From NCBI GenBank assembly GCA_941918925.1, contig OW799233.1:128736833-128800832 (forward strand): DNA of 64,000 nt, in the 5' to 3' direction. This DNA comes from Phyto melanocephala. Its lineage: Eukaryota; Arthropoda; Insecta; Diptera; Rhinophoridae. Of the stretch, positions 59,270 to 64,000 are shown piece after piece (position 1 is the stretch's first letter; every line of letters begins with the position of its first letter). The position numbers and the translations under genes are program-made. The notes beneath the pieces were generated by a model that was given only the letters and a program-made list of their open reading frames with translations, was not told where the DNA came from and did not search any database.

Positions 59270-59560
59270 AATTTGACTCGACAGTGCTATCATCAAATAA
59301 TGATATATCCGAATCAGAATTTTCTGCAGAAAAAGTGCTGGAAGTTTAATTATTTTGAAATTGGGATATTAACTTATTTTATGTATTATCAAAATCATAT
59401 TTTAATTTTGGATTCTTTAAAAAGTTCAAAAGGGTTGAGTAAGCTTTTCTTATTTCTTGTATTCTTTTAGGAAGAGCTTTTCCCAATTCATCACTTAATT
59501 TGCAATCCGTTTTTAAAATCAAAGGTATCCCTAATTTAGTTGCTTCTGGAAACTAAAACA
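59270..59560 (-). pseudogene. Protein-like relic, possibly transposase-derived
   Basis: Minus strand from about 59550: PEATKLGIPLILKTDCKLSD, ELGKALPKRIQEIRKAYSTL, LNFLKNPKLKYDFDNT, then stops, then FSAENSDSDISLFDDSTVES. The charged, acidic-serine composition looks like decayed coding DNA rather than random AT-rich sequence. I cannot name the family; a hAT-type or other transposon protein is a guess. Confidence 0.25.
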
Positions 59561-59797
59561 CGATACAGTTACGCAACTACAAACCACTTAACCACTTGTG
59601 GGAATCCGACGTAAAAGTCTCGAAGACAAAGGAAAATAGACGGCCTAGTTGTCCTTTAAAAATAATGACAGCAACGCGACCAGAGCTATTTTAAGACTGC
59701 AGAAGTTAGTTTAATTTTTTTTAGAGTTGAATTTTTAAACAGACTTGTATGTAAGCTGTTAAATTTTTGCTTCAATTAATTCCAAAAATACAATACA

Positions 59798-60050
59798 AGA
59801 AAAGCCCGGCGCGCGTTGCTACGCCCCTTAACGAATAAGAATGCATTGTGAATTCAAACTGAATATCAAGTGCAAAAAGCTAAAAGTAATAAATTTTTTT
59901 AATGGACGTGGCACTGCCCACTTTTCTAATCACGAAACTGTATAGTCATGATAACTCACCATGTGTGTGCAAAATTTCAGAAAAATCGATCTAGTGCAAG
60001 TAGCCAAAAATTATAACTTATTAGTTTCAGAAAAATCGGTGAAGTTCAAT
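59798..60050 (-). mobile_element. Helitron family A, truncated
   Basis: Keeps AAGCCCGGCGCGCGTTGCTACG at the 3' side but has lost CTAG (AAGAAAAGCCC instead). About one and a half repeat units remain before the match ends near GAAAAATCGGTGAAGTTC. Confidence 0.8.
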
Positions 60051-62243
60051 TAGTTAGTCGATGAAGTTCTAATTATGAAAGTTTTGAGTATCTGGTTACT
60101 AGTATTGAGTATCCAAAAAAGGGCTATTACTGAAAACGCAGTGTCCAATTAATTAATATTTTGCCATCACTATATAATTGAAACTTTTTAATATTTATAA
60201 TTTAATTATTCAAAATGTAAATGTTGAAAAAATAATTAATTTAGAATCAAAAAAAAAAATTTTGCTTGACGATTAGTTTTATTCTGCTAAAAAATTACTT
60301 TTTGTTTATTATATAACTTTAAATATGTATATGCTAAAGGCAACTTTAAAATATAAGACAGGTCGTAAAACCTGTCAAAAATTCGTAAAGAATGAACAGA
60401 ATAGAATAGTTGAAAAGCAAATTGTAATCAGTAGAAAAAAATATGAAGAGAAACTATAGATGAAAATTTGTCAAGCGGACAATATATTTTTTTTTTTTTA
60501 ATGCAGAATTTTGTTAGATCAGAAGTGTACTTTAATGCAATCATTGGCAAACAAATTAAGCTAGTATTCTACAATAATAAAATTTTGATTGTGTTACACA
60601 GAGTAAATTGTTTCTTGTTCCTGTAGTTTTAATATGATTTCAAACAGCATAAACAGTTTTATTCATCAAACATTTATTTTAATATTTATTTTAAATTATT
60701 TCGTTTTTTAACATGACCGACTGTTTGATGTAATCTGTGGATAAAAAACTCGAAGGATTATTCTATTTAAGACATTTCTTTGTAAAAATTTGCAGTCTAT
60801 TTATACATGCAATATCAACGCTGCTCTAACAAATTCAGTTATGTGTTTTTATTACTGAGTTATCAGGAGAACAAAACAATCATTTTAATATTAAACTTAC
60901 ACATACTGATTATTGTTTATTTTTTAAGCAATCAAGATATCTTAAACGGCTAAGTACATAGATTTACGGCCAACAGAGATTCAAAATAGAACAATAAAGA
61001 ATTTTTTAAAAATGGTCACATAACCGATTACGTCAGAGCAACGACGATATATATAGCGATTTTTGTTCTGATTTTACAAGTTGCACTAACAAAAAGTAGT
61101 GCTTTAGCAATGCAAAGGGTGGGTCAGAAAAAAAATTGATTTTAAATCACTAGATTTGACGGGAATAAAGGTAAATTCCCATCACTGCGTAATACTACAA
61201 TAAATGTAGATATCTGTGTTTCTCTTTAAAATATTTAATAATGCCGATAAAGAAGTAACAGGCTGTATGTAAATATATTGTAGATTACCTTAGAGTCGAC
61301 TTATGATCACTACAAGTTTATTTATTTTATTTATTGTCTTTTTTTCAACTGGTAGAATTGTTTGCTAAATAATAATATAAATAAAATTGGCCTTCACAGA
61401 ATTCGTCTTTAGGTCTGTCCATTTATCTGTTAATAAAATTTGTTTTTTTTTCATAATCCTACACTACCTGAAACCAGCAATTGTCGTATTTAGTTAATAT
61501 TGTATGAAAACAAAAACAACACATATTATTAATATATAAAAAAAGGAACGTTTTTATTTGTTGTCTTTAACTGTCCATGAAACGGCACCCGTTCTCAACA
61601 AGATTTTTTTTTTTATATTAATTTTGTCTTTTTTTTAATATTTTAATTTGCACTTTGAGCAAAACCAAAAATAAAAGAGTAAAAAAATTGTGAATTTTTA
61701 AATAACACTTTAGTTAAATAATAAATACTATTGTACAAATGCGGACGTCACTATTTATTTAAACACAGGCTTTATTTCAATTTTAATAATATATTTCAAA
61801 AGCGTTTTCAGTTTTATATTCTTATCTTTAATGTATTTTTTTTTATTATTTTTATTTTATTATTATTTTATTCAATTGTGTCTTATGTTCTACATAAAAG
61901 CTTCTTATTCATGTTTTTCGCCTGTTGCCAATACTCGAATTGTTTTATTTATTTTTTATTTTTATTTATGCAGATTTGTTGCTAGTTTTACATTTTTTAA
62001 CGCAATAGTCAACTGCTTGCAAACGTATGCAGGTATGATTCAGTTTTAGTTTTCCGTATTGTGATTTTTAATATTCATATTGGGTTTTGTTTAAATTCTT
62101 GTTTTAGCGGTTTCAAAAGTTGTGCATAGTTTTTCAATATTACAAAATTTCTTACAAAATGAAGCACGTTCATAATACGTTCATAATAATAATTACAAAG
62201 TTTTTCTATACCGTAAATACACTACTATAAAAGAGTGTTTTCC
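60051..62243. other. No supported gene
   Basis: 2.2 kb of AT-rich DNA. The frames at 61731-62049 are T-rich, F/L/Y-only stretches without support. Confidence 0.5.
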
Positions 62244-63230
62244 TTTTTATACCCTTCACCTGTGGTGCACAAGGGTGTATATAGCTTTGTCATTCCGTTT
62301 GTAATTTCTACAATTTTCATTTCCGACCCCATAAAGTATATATTTTCTTAAAGCTTATGAATAGAGGAGTCGATTAAGCCCTGACCGTCTGTCCGTGTGT
62401 TGGTTGAAATCAACTTTTAGAAGCAACTATGTGTTCTTCAGATCTGTATATGGTATCAATCTCTTGGAAATATCCAGGAATGAATCGCTATTGAAATTCA
62501 GCACAATCGCTCTATAACTTTTTGAGATATGAGCAAATAAACATGACTGCCTCTGTTTTTTCCCATATATTTAACACCATAATAACATCAGAATAATTTG
62601 TAGGTATTTGTAAATATAATATACCTCTAAAGATATTCGTGCAAAATTTTGGGTAAAGCGTGCTCTAATCGGTAAAGTTAAAGCCAAACATTTTTTTGGA
62701 AAATATATATTCTAAAAATTTACAAACGAAAATAAATTTTTTCAGCTTCTTGACCGAGGGAGTCAATATTGATATCATCTGAAATGACTTGACTAGCGCA
62801 AAATAAGCATTATAATAAAACTAAAATTCATGTTGGACTCCAATACACAATAAATTTATATATGAGCTAAATCTGGTATTTAAAAATGTAACTTCTTGTT
62901 CCCCTCAATATTTGTATCAAATGAAAAGGCTTGACCAGTAATATACACTAAATTATTAAAAAATTTAAAATCCAAGATGGCGTCTAAAAAAAATCGTGGA
63001 TAAAATTTTTTTAACCCCATCAATATTGGTATCAAATGAAAGCGCTTGACTAGCAGAATACAAATAATTACGTAAAAATTCAAAATCAAGGATGTCGTAG
63101 AAAATAATCAAGAGAAATGGTGTATAACATGATATATAGATTAAGATATGGAGTAGGATTATACCTATGTACATAATGGTAAAGGATTATATCAGATTCG
63201 GCACGGCCGAATATAGCAATATTACTAGTT
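62244..63230 (+). mobile_element. Helentron subfamily 3
   Basis: TTTTTATACCCTTCACCTGTGG start, GACCCCATAAAGTATATATT, GACCGTCTGTCCGTGTG. The second half holds three degenerate units around ATCAAATGAAA(A/G)(G)GCTTGACCAG and AAAATCCAAGATGGCGTC. It ends with hairpin ATTCGGC-ACG-GCCGAAT and ATAGCAATATTACTAGTT. Confidence 0.85.
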
Positions 63231-64000
63231 ATACCCTTCACACAGTGAAAAAGGGTATATATAGGTTTGTCATTCCGTGTGAAATTTCTACAATTTTCAT
63301 TTCCGACCCCATAAAGTATATATTTTTTGAAAGCTTATGAATAGGGGAGTCGATTAAGCTCTGTCAGTCTGTCCGTCTGACCGTCTGTCCGTGTGTATGT
63401 TGAAATCAACTTTTTGAAGCCCCCCGACATAGGTTGGACCCGGGTAAGGTATTAAAATATCAGAAATATTCGGGAGTAGATCGGTATTAAAATCAGAAAC
63501 ATCGGTACATAAATAACTGAGATATGAGCAAAAACCCACGACCACCTCGATTTTTTTCACAAAAACAACATTACAACAACAACATACATACATACAAACG
63601 TGTATACTGGTTAGAGAAAACGTGGCATCGAATCCCAGCTGAGCCAAAAATTTATTTTTTTTAATTTTTTAAAAATTTTTTTTTATTTTTTTTTTTTATT
63701 TAATTATTATTTATATTTTTATTATTATTTTTTTTTTTAATTTTTTTTTGTTTTATATATATTATATACATAATAATTTTTTTTTTAAATTTTTTTTAAA
63801 AAAATTTTTTTTTTTTTTGTTTTTTTAACATACATACGTGAATTTATAATTTTACAATGGGACGTTTTTATATATGTATGTTTTTATATGTATGTACGTA
63901 TTTCATATGGGATGAATGGTGACACAAACCACTGTTACTGCATGACTACACGTTGTGAAGGGTATATAAGATTCGGCACGGCCGAATATAGAGCTCTTAC
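63230..64000 (+). mobile_element. Helentron subfamily 1, running off the window
   Basis: Starts directly at the 3' end of the preceding copy (ACTAGTTATACCCTTCACAC). All marks are present: GACCCCATAAAGTATATATT, GTCTGTCCGTCTGACCGTCT, CATCGAATCCCAGCTGAGCC, T-rich block 63650-63830, hairpin ATTCGGC-ACG-GCCGAAT at 63971-63987. Only the last bases of the TTGTTT tail are outside the window. Confidence 0.9.

Noticed and set aside
61731..62049. Hydrophobic frames as membrane proteins
   Set aside because: F, L, I and Y richness follows from T-runs; no start context, homology or neighbours.
1..64000. LTR retrotransposon or endogenous virus
   Set aside because: No paired long terminal repeats, primer-binding site, protease/integrase or envelope-like sequence found; all reverse transcriptase relics are of non-LTR type.

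Overview
The window is from an AT-rich eukaryotic genome, almost certainly a brachyceran fly. The case rests on repeat content: many DINE-1/mini-me-like Helentrons (5' end with TATACCC..., (GTCY)n tract, subterminal inverted repeats, 3' ATTCGGC-loop-GCCGAAT hairpin followed by a TTGTTT tail), compact Helitrons ending in CTAG, jockey/R1-type non-LTR retrotransposon fragments, and piggyBac, Transib, pogo-like and Tc1/mariner relics. A calyptrate fly (blowfly or house-fly relatives) is my best guess; the species cannot be read from the sequence. I found no convincing host protein-coding gene, no rRNA or tRNA gene, no LTR retrotransposon and no CRISPR array. The window reads as intergenic or intronic DNA filled by transposons.

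Layout. 1-5 kb: truncated Helitron, a 216-bp TA-flanked MITE, a decayed mariner transposase, a Helentron. 5-14 kb: four Helentrons of a second subfamily; one (10.9-13.8 kb) carries an exact 288-bp tandem array, and two share the same nested TIR transposon. 14.8-16 kb: a Helentron with an internal inversion and a roughly 97-copy TATG microsatellite. 16-24 kb: mostly unassigned DNA with an intact 602-bp Helitron at 18.3 kb and two adjacent Helitrons at 21.5-22.7 kb. 24.3-25.5 kb: a piggyBac deletion derivative keeping both ends of the transposase. 28-29.1 kb: an AATTT satellite-like array and a pogo-like element. 30.4-32.6 kb: a LINE split by a complete 1047-bp Transib-like element. 33-36.6 kb: a second-family Helitron carrying at least three later insertions. 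37-40 kb: unassigned DNA with a strong hairpin and a duplicated segment. 40.9-43.3 kb: a LINE split by a MITE, then Helitron repeats. 43.9-45.9 kb: a 135-bp MITE and three apparently identical 518-bp MITEs, each with what looks like the first exon of a Myb/SANT-like gene. 47.7-50.5 kb: LINE relic, Helitron, third MITE copy. 52-54 kb: R1-like LINE relic and Helentron. 55-64 kb: more Helentrons, ending with two arranged head to tail.

The elements do not form a pathway. What joins them is insertion history: who sits inside whom gives a relative age order, and several copies keep clean ends and target-site duplications that identify the superfamily. I see no new protein-coding system. The most notable items are the Transib-like element with a CGTCG target duplication, the 518-bp MITE triplet with its captured exon, the piggyBac deletion derivative, the inverted Helentron with its microsatellite, and the exact 288-bp tandem array. 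Coordinates of intact elements were set from their terminal bases; those of relics are approximate. All homology calls are by eye.
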